Of a stretch of DNA of 64,000 nucleotides, positions 1 through 8,400 are shown piece by piece. Every line of letters begins with the position of its first letter. Position 1 is the stretch's first letter. Below the pieces are notes generated by a model. The model ran no database searches. It was not told where the DNA came from and worked only from the letters and a program-made list of their open reading frames with translations. Origin of the DNA: Micromonospora craniellae (GTDB lineage: Bacteria > Actinomycetota > Actinomycetes > Mycobacteriales > Micromonosporaceae); contig NZ_CP061725.1 of assembly GCF_014764405.1 (NCBI RefSeq), positions 6,696,001 to 6,760,000 of the forward strand, in the 5' to 3' direction. Position numbers and translations under genes: made by a program.

Positions 1-772
1 CCACGGCGCCGCGCGCCTGCGCCCCGATCGCCAGGCGCAGGGTCAGAAACGTCGAGCCGACTCCGGCCAACACGAGCGGGATGGTGGAAGCGGTACGGGC
101 GACCTCCACGACGACCTTGACGGCGACGCCCCGGGCCGCCATCGCCCGCTCGACGTCCGTCCATGCCTGGCCCCGGCGGTCGCCGACGACCATCGGCACC
201 CCGGCGAGCTGTTCCAACGGGACCGGCCCACCCGAACAGGGCGTGCCGGGCGGGGAGACCAGTACGACGTGCTGCTCGCTGACCAGCAACTGTTCCAGTT
301 CGTCGCAGACGATCAGGCCGGCGGTCAGACCCAGCTCGCAGTCCCCGGAGCGGACGAGTTCGGCCACGCCGTCGTCGCTCTCGCTCTCCTCGACCCGCAC
401 CACCGTGTCGGGATACTTGCGACGGAAGCGGCCCAGCCACGGGGCGAGGGGGTCGGCGACGAGTCCCGCCCCGGCGGCGACGGCGATCTGGCCCGCGTGC
501 AGCTCACGTACCCGCTGCACGGCGACCTGCGCCCGCTCGACCGAGCGGACGACCTGGCGGGCGGGGCCGACCAGGGCCTGCCCGGCCGGGGAGAGCACCA
601 GGCCGCGGCCGACCCGCAGGAACAGGTCGGTGCGCAACTGCCGTTCGAGACTGCGGATCGCCTGGGACAGCGACGGCTGGGACAGGTGCAGCGCCTTTGC
701 CGCACGGGTCACCCCGCCGTAGTCGTGCACGGCAAGGAAGTACTCGAGCTGACGAACCTCGATGCTGGTCAT
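1..772 (-). CDS. LysR-family transcriptional regulator (C-terminus off the window)
   Basis: The reverse strand reads from an ATG at 772 and stays open to the window edge (257 residues visible). The N-terminus begins MTSIEVRQLEYFLAVHDYGG and runs into RAAKALHLSQPSLSQAIRSL, a classic LysR winged HTH at residues 1-60. It is followed by a periplasmic-binding-type effector domain with the usual GLTAG and VVLVSP segments. LysR proteins are usually 290-310 residues, so about 40 are missing. It lies 132 bp downstream of the TetR gene in the same direction, so it may be a separate unit next to the catabolic island. The effector is unknown. Confidence 0.93.
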   Translation of the reverse strand, partial: MTSIEVRQLEYFLAVHDYGGVTRAAKALHLSQPSLSQAIRSLERQLRTDLFLRVGRGLVLSPAGQALVGPARQVVRSVERAQVAVQRVRELHAGQIAVAAGAGLVADPLAPWLGRFRRKYPDTVVRVEESESDDGVAELVRSGDCELGLTAGLIVCDELEQLLVSEQHVVLVSPPGTPCSGGPVPLEQLAGVPMVVGDRRGQAWTDVERAMAARGVAVKVVVEVARTASTIPLVLAGVGSTFLTLRLAIGAQARGAV

Positions 773-818
773 CCCGCACCTCACGCATCATCGCCGGGGG
801 TTTTAGCCGGCGAGTGTT

Positions 819-836
819 CCAGAACCAAGTCTGGTT
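819..836. promoter_or_regulatory. Overlapping inverted repeats upstream of the LysR gene
   Basis: CCAGA-N6-TCTGG (819-834) and AACCA-N4-TGGTT (823-836) overlap about 50 bp upstream of the LysR start. This is a plausible autoregulatory site, but the match to the loose LysR T-N11-A consensus is not diagnostic. Confidence 0.3.
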
Positions 837-904
837 TTCAACGGTTGCGTTACCACGAGATGTCGTCGATAGTCCCTGGTCAGAGGGAGTGACAGCGATC
901 GAGG

Positions 905-1645
905 CTACGGGGAGTCAGAACCAGTTCTGCCGCTGACCGGTTTCGACGGCAGATCCAGCAGCCGGCAGGCGAGCGCGATCTCGAACCGAGCCTCGTCCGC
1001 CGAGAGCAGACCGGCGATCCAGTTGCGGGTGGCCGAACCGAAGCACCCGGCCACCACCCGCAGCACCATCCACGCCTCGTAGCCGGGGGTGCTGTCATGT
1101 CCGTGCGCGATCACCGAGAGCAGCCGTAGGTGCATCTGCTGGACCTCGTCGTGGGTCTCGCGGTAATCCGGGTTCGTGCCGACCAGCACCCGCGCCAGCG
1201 CCGAGGTAACGTGCGGCTGCCGCTGCTGCGCGGCGAACTCCCGCAGCAGGTACCCGCTGACGCGCTCGCCCGGTGTCGTGCCGGTCGGTTCGATGTCAGC
1301 CTGCTGCACCCGGACCAGCGCCCGCTCGAATCGGGCCCGGGCCATCGCCAGGAGGAGGTGGTCCTTGGACGGGAAGTAGCGGTACACCGTCGCCAGCGAC
1401 ACCCGGGCGTCCTCGGCGACCCGCTTCATCTGCAGCGCGTCCTCCCCACCCACGGCCAGCATCACCGAGGCGCTGGCGAGGACGCGACTACGCCGGTCGT
1501 GCTGGGCCGGAGTGCGCGGCTGAGCCGGGGCTGCCACCACGCGCGACGCGGCCACCTTCACCGCAGAGGCTTTCACCGTCACGTGGGACATCGTGGCGAC
1601 GGAACGGCCCGCCGTCCAATCCACAGCACCGGACTTGTCCGTCAT
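905..1645 (-). CDS. TetR/AcrR-family regulator, KstR-like
   Basis: A 246-residue protein whose ATG at 1645 overlaps the stop of the upstream crotonase gene (ATGA), so it is translationally coupled to it. A basic, poorly conserved N-terminal tail of about 55 residues precedes the TetR HTH: RSRVLASASVMLAVGGED, then VAEDARVSLATVYRYFPSK. The TVYRYFPSK helix and the ligand domain resemble KstR-type regulators of lipid and steroid catabolism. An alternative start is ATG 1591. As the last gene of the ligase operon it is the natural candidate to bind the shared inverted repeats at 4143 and 14607. That would make it an autoregulated repressor released by an acyl-CoA intermediate (inference). Confidence 0.88.
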   Translation of the reverse strand: MTDKSGAVDWTAGRSVATMSHVTVKASAVKVAASRVVAAPAQPRTPAQHDRRSRVLASASVMLAVGGEDALQMKRVAEDARVSLATVYRYFPSKDHLLLAMARARFERALVRVQQADIEPTGTTPGERVSGYLLREFAAQQRQPHVTSALARVLVGTNPDYRETHDEVQQMHLRLLSVIAHGHDSTPGYEAWMVLRVVAGCFGSATRNWIAGLLSADEARFEIALACRLLDLPSKPVSGRTGSDSP

Positions 1646-2478
1646 CGCCCCTCGAACCGGGCGGGTCGGCGTTCGAGGAACGCCGCGATCCCCTCCTGCG
1701 CGTCCGCCGAGAGCCGGTTGATCGACTGGGCCATCGTCTCCGCGGCGAGGGACTCCTCGACCCCGCGGGCCCACGAGTCGCGGAGCATCTGCTTGGTGAG
1801 CCGGGTCGCGATCGGCGGACCCGCCGCCAGCCGGGTGGCCAGGGCCGCGACATGTCCGGGCAGCTCGTCCGGCGCCACGACCTCCTCCAGCAGGCCCCAC
1901 TCGCGGGCGCGGTCGGCGTCGACGATCTCCGGCAGCAGGCACAGCCGGGTGGCCAGGCGCGGCCCGACCAGTCGGGGCAGCAGCCACGACGTCGCGAAGT
2001 CCGGCGACAGTCCGCGGGCCAGGAACATCGTGCCGAAGCGCGCCCGGCTGCTCGCCACGACGAAGTCGCAGGCCAACGCCAGGCCGAATCCGGCGCCCAC
2101 GGCGAGCCCGTCGACCTGCGCGATCGTCGGCTGCGGCAGCGACACCAGGGTCTGGCAGGTGCGGGCGACCGCTGCGAGCTGGGCGTGCGGGTGCGGTGCC
2201 CGGTCGCCGCCGTCGAGGTCGCCGCCGCTGCAGAACGCCCCGGCGGTGCCGGTCACCACCACCACCCGGGCGTCGCCTGCCGCCGCCTCGTTCAATGCCG
2301 CGCCCAGCTCGTCCCAGGCCGCGTACGTCATCGCGTTGCGTCGTGCCGGCCGGTCGATCGTCACGGTCAGCACCGACCCGTCACGGGTCACCCGTACCGC
2401 CCGCGTACCGGCGCCGCCGGGTGCCCGACCAGGGTCAGCCGGGCTGCCGGTCGCGGCGCCGTGCTCCGCCGTGCTCAC
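1642..2478 (-). CDS. Enoyl-CoA hydratase/isomerase (crotonase) family
   Basis: A 278-residue crotonase. The GTG start at 2478 overlaps the ligase stop (GTGA). Visible motifs are the oxyanion-hole segments AFCSGGDLDG and GLAVGAGFGLALACDF. The catalytic loop reads GLSPDFATSWLLPRLVG, with SPD in place of the hydratase PGxGGTQRL. That loop resembles PaaG-type enoyl-CoA isomerases (VPDxGxTWLLPR), so a double-bond isomerase is at least as likely as a hydratase. It is second in the leftward operon between the CoA ligase and the TetR regulator and probably acts on the ligase product after dehydrogenation. Confidence 0.9.
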   Translation of the reverse strand: MSTAEHGAATGSPADPGRAPGGAGTRAVRVTRDGSVLTVTIDRPARRNAMTYAAWDELGAALNEAAAGDARVVVVTGTAGAFCSGGDLDGGDRAPHPHAQLAAVARTCQTLVSLPQPTIAQVDGLAVGAGFGLALACDFVVASSRARFGTMFLARGLSPDFATSWLLPRLVGPRLATRLCLLPEIVDADRAREWGLLEEVVAPDELPGHVAALATRLAAGPPIATRLTKQMLRDSWARGVEESLAAETMAQSINRLSADAQEGIAAFLERRPARFEGR

Positions 2479-3995
2479 GCGGTCACCGCCAGGGTGGCGG
2501 CGAGCTGGGCACGGACCGTCTTTCCGGAGGCGTTCTTCGGCAGCGTGGCGACGACCACGACCCGCGCCGGCGTCTTGTAGCCGGCCAACCGGGACCGACA
2601 GTGCGCGCGCAGCTCGTCGGGGTCCGGCACGGCACCGGGCCCGGCGACCACGGCCGCCACGACGATCTGCCCCCACCGCTGGTCCGGCAGGCCGACCACC
2701 GCCGCCTCGGCGACCGTCGGATGGTCGACCAGTACGTTCTCGATCTCGGCGGGGAAGATGTTCTCGCCGCCGCGCAGGATCATGTCGTCCACCCGGCCGG
2801 CGAGGTAGAGGTACCCCTCGTCGTCACGCCGGGCCATGTCGCCGCTGCGGATCCAGCCGTCGACGACCTTGGTGGCGGTGAGCTCGGGATTGCCCACGTA
2901 GCCGCTCATCACCGTGTCGCTCCGGGTGCGGATCTCGCCGACCGTGCCGACGCCGACCTCGTTGCCGTCCGCGTCACACAACCGCAGGTCGACCCCGAAC
3001 ATGGGGCGGCCGATCGAACCGAGCAGGTGCGGCCGCCCGGCGAACGCGGCACGGTGGTCGGCCGGACGCAGGATGGTCTGTCCACCGCCCTCGGTGCCGG
3101 CGCCGAACGTGTTGTACAGGTCGCAGCCGAATGTGTCGTGCAGCCGGCGGACCAGCTCGGGAGGCATCGCGGAACCGCCGTAGGCGATGCTGCGCAACGC
3201 GGGGACCGGGCCCACGTCCGGATGGTCGAGCAGCGCGACGACCATGCTCGGCACCAGCAGGCAGCGGGTCACCACGCCGCTGCGCAGGCAGCCCAGCACC
3301 GCCGTGGCATCGAACTGCGGGAGCAGCATGAGCGCCGCGCCCCGGGAGATCGCGTAGTAGAGCCAGCCCATCCCGGAGACGTGGAACAGCGGGGTGCCCG
3401 CGTACAGGCACTCCCGCGGCTGGAAGCCCTGTTCGAGCACGCCCTTGGCGGTGTTGGCCTTGATCATCCGCTGGGTCTGCGCGACCACGCGCGGTGTACC
3501 GGTGGTCCCGCTGGTCAGCATCCACAGCAGCACGTCGTCGTCACTGGTCGCGGCCGGCAGGCTGGCCTGACCGGGCGGGTCGTGCGCGTCGGTGAACTCC
3601 TCGACGGAGGCCACGCCGGACAGCGGTCGGTCCAGCGTCAACACCAGTCGCAGGTTCGGTGCCGCGGCCCGCAGGTCGTCGAACAGGTGTGCGTAGCGCG
3701 ACTCCAGCACCAGCACGGCCGGGTCCGCCAGCGCCGTCAACGCGGCCAGCTCCGCGGCGGCGAGCCGATAGTTCAGCGGCGCTCCGATCGTGCCCAGCTT
3801 GAGCGAGGCGAACAGCGTCACCGCGTAACCGACGCTGTCGGTGCCCAGGATCGCTATCCGTTCACCTGGAGCGATGCCGGCCGCACGTAGCGCGCTCGCC
3901 AGCCGCGACGCCCGGTCCTCCAGGCCGCGCATCGTCAGCGCGACCCCGTCGGGGGTCCGCAACGCCGGTGCGTCCGGGTACGTGTGCGCACTCAT
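2475..3995 (-). CDS. Acyl-CoA synthetase (AMP-forming, FadD-like)
   Basis: A 506-residue ANL-superfamily ligase that would activate a free carboxylic acid as acyl-AMP and then acyl-CoA. The ATP-binding P-loop SGTTGTP lies near residue 165. It is followed by YGGSAMP, YNTFGAGTEGGG, the hinge and ribose-binding region DGWIRSGDMARRDDEGYLY and GRVDDMILRGGENIFP, and the C-terminal catalytic lysine in PKNASGKTVR. I chose ATG 3995 (MSAHTYPDAP); the open frame upstream is low-similarity sequence in the divergent promoter. It is the first gene of the leftward operon and divergent from the SDR operon, so it probably performs the entry step of the pathway. The substrate cannot be read from sequence. Confidence 0.93.
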   Translation of the reverse strand: MSAHTYPDAPALRTPDGVALTMRGLEDRASRLASALRAAGIAPGERIAILGTDSVGYAVTLFASLKLGTIGAPLNYRLAAAELAALTALADPAVLVLESRYAHLFDDLRAAAPNLRLVLTLDRPLSGVASVEEFTDAHDPPGQASLPAATSDDDVLLWMLTSGTTGTPRVVAQTQRMIKANTAKGVLEQGFQPRECLYAGTPLFHVSGMGWLYYAISRGAALMLLPQFDATAVLGCLRSGVVTRCLLVPSMVVALLDHPDVGPVPALRSIAYGGSAMPPELVRRLHDTFGCDLYNTFGAGTEGGGQTILRPADHRAAFAGRPHLLGSIGRPMFGVDLRLCDADGNEVGVGTVGEIRTRSDTVMSGYVGNPELTATKVVDGWIRSGDMARRDDEGYLYLAGRVDDMILRGGENIFPAEIENVLVDHPTVAEAAVVGLPDQRWGQIVVAAVVAGPGAVPDPDELRAHCRSRLAGYKTPARVVVVATLPKNASGKTVRAQLAATLAVTA

Positions 3996-4142
3996 GGTGG
4001 GCCAGTCACCCGGTCCGACGGAGGCCAAGGATCTCAATCGGCTCACTCCCGCAGAATGTGCTCTCGAATATGCCCACGCAACTGCCACAGACGACGCTAG
4101 TCGGCACACAATCCGTGTCAAGGTGCGGCCGCCGAAGCATCC

Positions 4143-4159
4143 GATAGGCATCCCCTATC
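4143..4159. promoter_or_regulatory. Predicted operator: perfect inverted repeat GATAGG-N5-CCTATC
   Basis: GATAGGCATCCCCTATC is a perfect 6-5-6 inverted repeat in the 253-bp divergent region between the ligase (start 3995) and the SDR (start 4249). A near-identical site, GATAGGCACTACCCATC, lies at 14607-14623 in the second divergent promoter of the cluster. Two matching palindromes at the two divergent promoters of one pathway suggest a common regulator, most simply the TetR protein at 905-1645. Confidence 0.7.
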
Positions 4160-4178
4160 TGTTCCGTGCACAGGTGTA

Positions 4179-4207
4179 TTGGACGTGGCCGCGATTTGCC
4201 GTAATCG
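4179..4207 (+). promoter_or_regulatory. Possible sigma70-type promoter for the SDR operon
   Basis: TTGGAC (4179-4184), a 17-bp spacer, then TAATCG (4202-4207). It lies 42 bp upstream of the chosen GTG start and just downstream of the palindrome at 4143-4159, so a bound repressor would sit next to the -35 box. The -10 match is weak. Confidence 0.35.
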
Positions 4208-4248
4208 TCAAAGGCGTCAGTGGCGCAATGGCGGCAGGAGAACTGAAC

Positions 4249-5022
4249 GTGAATCTGGACAAGGCCACCGTCGTGGTTACCGGTGGAGCCTCGGGGCTCG
4301 GTCTGGCCACTACACGCCGGCTCGTCGCCGGGGGCGCGACCGTGGTGATGGTCGACCTGCCCACGGCGACCGAGGCCGGCACGACCGAAGCGAAGGCCCT
4401 CGGCCCGGCCGCGACGTTCGTCGCCGCCGACATCACCAGCACCGAGGAGATGTCCGCTGCCGTGGACGTCGCGCGGGAGCGTGGACCGGTACGCGGGCTG
4501 GTGCACTGCGCCGGCCGGGGCAGCGACCGGATGCGCATCCTGGACAAGGAGGGCCAGCCGGCCCCGATCGAGGGCTTCGCCGAGGTGGTCCGGATCAACC
4601 TCGTCGGCACGTACAACGTGCTGCGTCTGGTCGCCGCAGCGATCGCGGAGTCGGAGCCGGTCGACGGCGAGCGGGGCGCCTGCGTGCTCACCGCGTCGGT
4701 CGCCGCGTTCGAAGGACAGATCGGTCAGGCGTCCTACACCGCGGCGAAGGCCGGGGTACACGGGATCACACTGGTCACGGCGCGGGACCTGGCGAGCCGT
4801 GGAATCCGGGTCAACACGATCGCGCCCGGGGTGTTCGACACCCCGATGCTGGGGCGGCTCCGCGACGACCTGCGCGCCGGGCTGGCCGCAAGCGTACCGA
4901 GCCCGAAGCGGCTCGGCGAACCGGACGAGTACGCGGCCCTCGCGGTGCACATGCTCTCCAACGGCTACCTCAACGGCGAGACGATCCGGCTCGACGGAGC
5001 GATCCGGATGGCGCCACGCTGA
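4249..5022 (+). CDS. SDR oxidoreductase, 3-hydroxyacyl-CoA dehydrogenase type II-like
   Basis: A 257-residue classical short-chain dehydrogenase. The GTG at 4249 has the Shine-Dalgarno GGCAGGAG 8-9 bases upstream; an in-frame ATG at 4228 lacks one. Motifs are the Rossmann TGGASGLG, HCAGRG (the NNAG equivalent), the catalytic Ser in LTASVAAF and YTAAKAG (Tyr and Lys present), then RVNTIAPGVFDTPML. The long SDREPVDGERGAC-like insert and the overall pattern match HSD10/3-hydroxyacyl-CoA dehydrogenase type II, so it probably oxidises a 3-hydroxyacyl-CoA with NAD. It is first in a nine-gene rightward operon and overlaps the next gene by TGATG. Confidence 0.9.
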   Translation: MNLDKATVVVTGGASGLGLATTRRLVAGGATVVMVDLPTATEAGTTEAKALGPAATFVAADITSTEEMSAAVDVARERGPVRGLVHCAGRGSDRMRILDKEGQPAPIEGFAEVVRINLVGTYNVLRLVAAAIAESEPVDGERGACVLTASVAAFEGQIGQASYTAAKAGVHGITLVTARDLASRGIRVNTIAPGVFDTPMLGRLRDDLRAGLAASVPSPKRLGEPDEYAALAVHMLSNGYLNGETIRLDGAIRMAPR

Positions 5023-5813
5023 TGGCCACCGTCCCGCACGCACCAGCCGACGCACCCGCCGTCCTCCTGCACCGCCACGGTCACGTCGCGGTCGTGACGG
5101 TGAGCCGGCCACACCGGCGCAACGCGATCAACCGGAGCACGGCGGAGGCGCTGGCCGAGACGTTCACCTCGCTCGACGCCGACGCGAGCGTCCGGGCCGT
5201 CGTGCTCACCGGCGCCGGTGGCACGTTCAGCGCCGGCATGGACCTGCGCGACTTCCCGACCCAGGGCCGCCCCAGCGTGCCCGGCCGTGGGTTCGCCGGA
5301 TTCGTCCAGGCCCCGCCGCGACTGCCGGTCATCGCCGCTGTCGAGGGGTGGGCGCTGGGCGGCGGGTTCGAGATGGTGCTCGCCTGTGACCTGGTCGTGG
5401 CCGCCGAGGACGCCCGGTTCGGGCTGCCGGAGGTGACCCGGGGGCTGGGCGCACGGGGCGGTGGCGCGTTCCGGCTGCCCCGTCGCCTGCCCTACGCCCT
5501 CGCGATGGAACTCGTCCTCACCGGCGAGCCGATCGATGCCACCCGCGCGGCCGGATGCGGGCTGGTCAACCGGCTCGCCCCGCCCGGCGGAGCGCTCGAC
5601 GCCGCGATCGGGCTGGCGCAGACCGTCGCCGCCAACGCACCGCTCGCGGTCGCCGCCAGCCTCCAGGTGGTCCGGCGCAGCCCGGACTGGCCCGACGCCG
5701 AGGCGTTCAGCCGACAGGACCAGTGGTTCGACCCGGTGTTCGCCTCCGCCGACGCGGCCGAGGGTGCCCGCGCCTTCGCCGAACGGCGGGTTCCCGTCTG
5801 GACGGGGCGGTGA
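5022..5813 (+). CDS. Enoyl-CoA hydratase (crotonase family)
   Basis: A 263-residue crotonase. Its ATG shares a base with the SDR stop (TGATG). Segments are TGAGGTFSAGMDLRDF and EGWALGGGFEMVLACDLVV (oxyanion hole), then ARFGLPEVTRGLGARGGGAF, which keeps the PEV glutamate but has RGGG where many hydratases have PGxGG. It is the second crotonase of the cluster. With one PaaG-like (1642) and one hydratase-like member, the pathway could contain both a double-bond shift and a hydration. Substrate unknown. Confidence 0.91.
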   Translation: MATVPHAPADAPAVLLHRHGHVAVVTVSRPHRRNAINRSTAEALAETFTSLDADASVRAVVLTGAGGTFSAGMDLRDFPTQGRPSVPGRGFAGFVQAPPRLPVIAAVEGWALGGGFEMVLACDLVVAAEDARFGLPEVTRGLGARGGGAFRLPRRLPYALAMELVLTGEPIDATRAAGCGLVNRLAPPGGALDAAIGLAQTVAANAPLAVAASLQVVRRSPDWPDAEAFSRQDQWFDPVFASADAAEGARAFAERRVPVWTGR

Positions 5814-5815
5814 CG

Positions 5816-6991
5816 ATGCCCGAGGCGCCGTTCGACACGCTGGTCGCGGAGATCCACGCCTTCGCCGCCGCCGAAGGTCTGGCCCGTCACGATCCGGATG
5901 CCATGGTGGACGAACCCGGCGGCGGCGACGGCGGGCTGGCCACTTCCGCGGCGTTCCAGCGACGGCTGTTCGACGCCGGGCTCGCGTGGTTCGACGGACC
6001 TGTCGCGCACGGCGGCCGGGGCCTGGACCCGGACACCGCGAACGCGCTGCGCGACGTGCTGTGCGGGTACGTCCTGCCCGACCAGGCGTACTTCACGGTC
6101 AGCCGGCAAATCGTCGCGCCGACGATCCTCGCGCACGGCACCCCGGAGCAGCGGGACCGATGGATCCGGGCGCTGTGGCGGGCCGATGTCCTCGCCTGCC
6201 AACTGTTCTCCGAGCCGGAAGCCGGCTCCGACCTCGCCGCGCTGCGCTGCACCGCGGTCCGCGACGGTGACGAGTGGGTGGTCAACGGCCAGAAGGTCTG
6301 GTCGTCGTGGGCCCACCTCAGTGACGTCGGCGAACTGCTCGCCCGTACCGGCAGGCCCGCCGACCGCCACCGGTCCATCACCGCCTTCCTGGTCGAGATG
6401 GACCGTCCCGGCATCACCGTCCGGCCGATCCGCCAGATCAACGGCGACAGCCACTTCAACGAGGTCTTCTTCGACGACGTCCGGATCCCCGACAGCGCCC
6501 GGCTCGGTGCCGTCGACGACGGTTGGGCCGTCGCGATGTCCACGCTGACCAGCGAGCGCGCGGCGATGGGCAGCCGGGACAAGACGTACCTGAGCCAGCC
6601 GTTCCGACGGCTGCGCGCCCTGGCCGGCGACCGTGACCGCCTCGGCGAGGCCGAACGCGAACTGCTGGCCGAGGCGTGGATCCGCGAGCAGCTCGCCGGC
6701 GTGACGGCCGACCGGGTCGCCACCGCCGGACTCTCGCCGTCGGTGGGCAAGCTCGCCCTCGTCGACGACCTCGGATTCTACGGCCGGGCCGCAGCCCGGC
6801 TACTCGGACCGGACCTGGTCGCCGACGGTGGTACACCTGGCGCCGCCACCTGGTCGGACTTCCTGCTCAGTTCACCCGCGCAACGCATCGCCGGCGGCAC
6901 CGACCAGATCCAGCGCGGCATCGTCGCCGAGCGGGTGCTCGGCCTGCCCCGTGACCGGCACCCTCGAACGAAAGGACCCGCAGCGCCATGA
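5816..6991 (+). CDS. Acyl-CoA dehydrogenase (first of two)
   Basis: A 391-residue FAD-dependent acyl-CoA dehydrogenase. ATG 5816 has a G-rich Shine-Dalgarno overlapping the end of the previous gene; GTG 5810 is an alternative start. Recognisable parts are QLFSEPEAGSDLAAL and VNGQKVWSSWAH (the FAD/acyl-binding beta domain) and the C-terminal GGTDQIQRGIVAERVLGLPR motif. It ends in an ATGA overlap with the HpaB-like gene. A second, shorter family member is encoded at 8397. Actinobacterial steroid degraders often use heteromeric dehydrogenases built from two such subunits, so the two may form one enzyme (inference). Confidence 0.92.
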   Translation: MPEAPFDTLVAEIHAFAAAEGLARHDPDAMVDEPGGGDGGLATSAAFQRRLFDAGLAWFDGPVAHGGRGLDPDTANALRDVLCGYVLPDQAYFTVSRQIVAPTILAHGTPEQRDRWIRALWRADVLACQLFSEPEAGSDLAALRCTAVRDGDEWVVNGQKVWSSWAHLSDVGELLARTGRPADRHRSITAFLVEMDRPGITVRPIRQINGDSHFNEVFFDDVRIPDSARLGAVDDGWAVAMSTLTSERAAMGSRDKTYLSQPFRRLRALAGDRDRLGEAERELLAEAWIREQLAGVTADRVATAGLSPSVGKLALVDDLGFYGRAAARLLGPDLVADGGTPGAATWSDFLLSSPAQRIAGGTDQIQRGIVAERVLGLPRDRHPRTKGPAAP

Positions 6992-8400
6992 TGACCGGGG
7001 AACAGTACCGGCAGAGCCTCCGCGACGGCCGTCAGGTCTATATCGCGGGCCGGCGGATCGAGGACGTCACCGAGGAGCCGCTGCTGCGGCAGAGCATCGC
7101 GATGACCGCGGCGAACTACGACGAGTTCTACCGGCCCGGCGACGACGCGTACGGGCCGCTGTTCTTCATCCCGCGCAGCGTCGAGGATCTGCGCTACCAG
7201 GAGGTGGAGCAGCTCAAGTGGGCCAACCCCACCCGTACCACGTCGGTGAGCCTGCTCATGCTGATGACCGCCGCCAGCCGGATCCGGTCGCAGCTGCCCG
7301 GCTACGCCGACCGGGTGATGGACTACTTCGAGCACGCCAAGAAGGCGGATCTGCGCTGCGTGCAGACGATCACCGACGCCAAGGGCAACCGGGCGCTCTC
7401 GCCGATGAAGCAGGACGACCCCGACCTGTACGTCCGGGTGGTCAGCCGGGACTCGGGCGGTGTGGTGATCCGTGGGGCGAAGCTGCACATCACCGGTGCC
7501 CCGATCGACCACGACCTCATCGTGATGCCGACCAAACGGATGAAGCCCGGTGAGGAGGACTGGTCGATCGCCTGCGCGGTGCCGGTCAACTCCCCCGGCG
7601 TACGGATCGTCGCCACCACGTACGCGCCGCGCCCGGACCTGCCGACGGACTACTTCCCCTACAGCGGCCGGCGCAACATGGCCGAGGGGTTCGTCATCTT
7701 CGACGACGTCTACGTGCCCAACGAGCGGGTGTTCCTCGACGGCGAGGTGGAGCACTCCGCCACGTTCGCCCACTCGCTCGGGCTGTGGGAACGCATCGGC
7801 AGCGTCGCGCACTACGTCGAGATGGCCGACACGCTCGTCGGCATGGCCCAGCTCATCGCCGAGGCCAACGGGTTGCAGCGCATCCCGCACATCCGCCAGA
7901 AGATCGCCGAGCTGATCAACTACGCGACGATGGTGCGGGCCGGGCTGGAGGCCGCCGTCAACAACGCCCAGTTCACCGCGGAGGGTTGGGCGTCGCCGGA
8001 CGAACTGATGACCAACGCGGCGAAGTACTTCGCCGCGTTGAACTACGCCGAGATGGTGCGCAACCTGCACGACGTGGCCGGCGGCAGCGTCCTCACCGCA
8101 CCGATGCTCGACGACCTGCGTCACCCGGAGACGGGCGAGTTCGTCGCGAAGTACATGCGCACGATGGAGGGCGTCGACGCCGAACACCGGATGCGACTGT
8201 TCCACGGCATCCGTGACTTCACCGCGGACACGTTCGGCGGCTGGCAGAGCGTGACCATCCTGCAGGGCGGCGGAGGGCTGCACGCGCAACGCCTCATCGT
8301 CGAGAAGCACTACGACATGACGCACGCGAAGCACCTGGCCCGCAAGGTCTGCGGGATCGAGGAGCCGGACGCCGATCCGACGCCGGGAAGCGTGTCGTGA
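6988..8400 (+). CDS. 4-hydroxyphenylacetate 3-hydroxylase / 4-hydroxybutyryl-CoA dehydratase superfamily protein lacking Fe-S ligands
   Basis: A 470-residue protein starting MMTGEQYRQSLRDGRQVYIA with Shine-Dalgarno AAAGGA at 6971. The N-terminus, the DAKGNRALSP and HITGAPIDHDLIVMPT segments and the C-terminal helical domain follow the HpaB/AbfD fold (flavin-binding). In clostridial 4-hydroxybutyryl-CoA dehydratase a 4Fe-4S cluster is held by two Cys (CxxxC) and a later His and Cys. Aligned by eye, those positions here read TTSVSLL and LGLWERIGSVAH, with no ligands. It is therefore more likely a flavin monooxygenase, or a dehydratase with different chemistry. Its position between two acyl-CoA dehydrogenases suggests a CoA-thioester substrate. 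Confidence 0.85.
   Translation: MMTGEQYRQSLRDGRQVYIAGRRIEDVTEEPLLRQSIAMTAANYDEFYRPGDDAYGPLFFIPRSVEDLRYQEVEQLKWANPTRTTSVSLLMLMTAASRIRSQLPGYADRVMDYFEHAKKADLRCVQTITDAKGNRALSPMKQDDPDLYVRVVSRDSGGVVIRGAKLHITGAPIDHDLIVMPTKRMKPGEEDWSIACAVPVNSPGVRIVATTYAPRPDLPTDYFPYSGRRNMAEGFVIFDDVYVPNERVFLDGEVEHSATFAHSLGLWERIGSVAHYVEMADTLVGMAQLIAEANGLQRIPHIRQKIAELINYATMVRAGLEAAVNNAQFTAEGWASPDELMTNAAKYFAALNYAEMVRNLHDVAGGSVLTAPMLDDLRHPETGEFVAKYMRTMEGVDAEHRMRLFHGIRDFTADTFGGWQSVTILQGGGGLHAQRLIVEKHYDMTHAKHLARKVCGIEEPDADPTPGSVS

Noticed and set aside
2196..3890. Long forward-strand ORF opposite the CoA ligase gene
   Set aside because: Antisense shadow in high-GC DNA: Arg/Gly/His/Asp-rich without any domain, while the reverse strand encodes a complete ligase.
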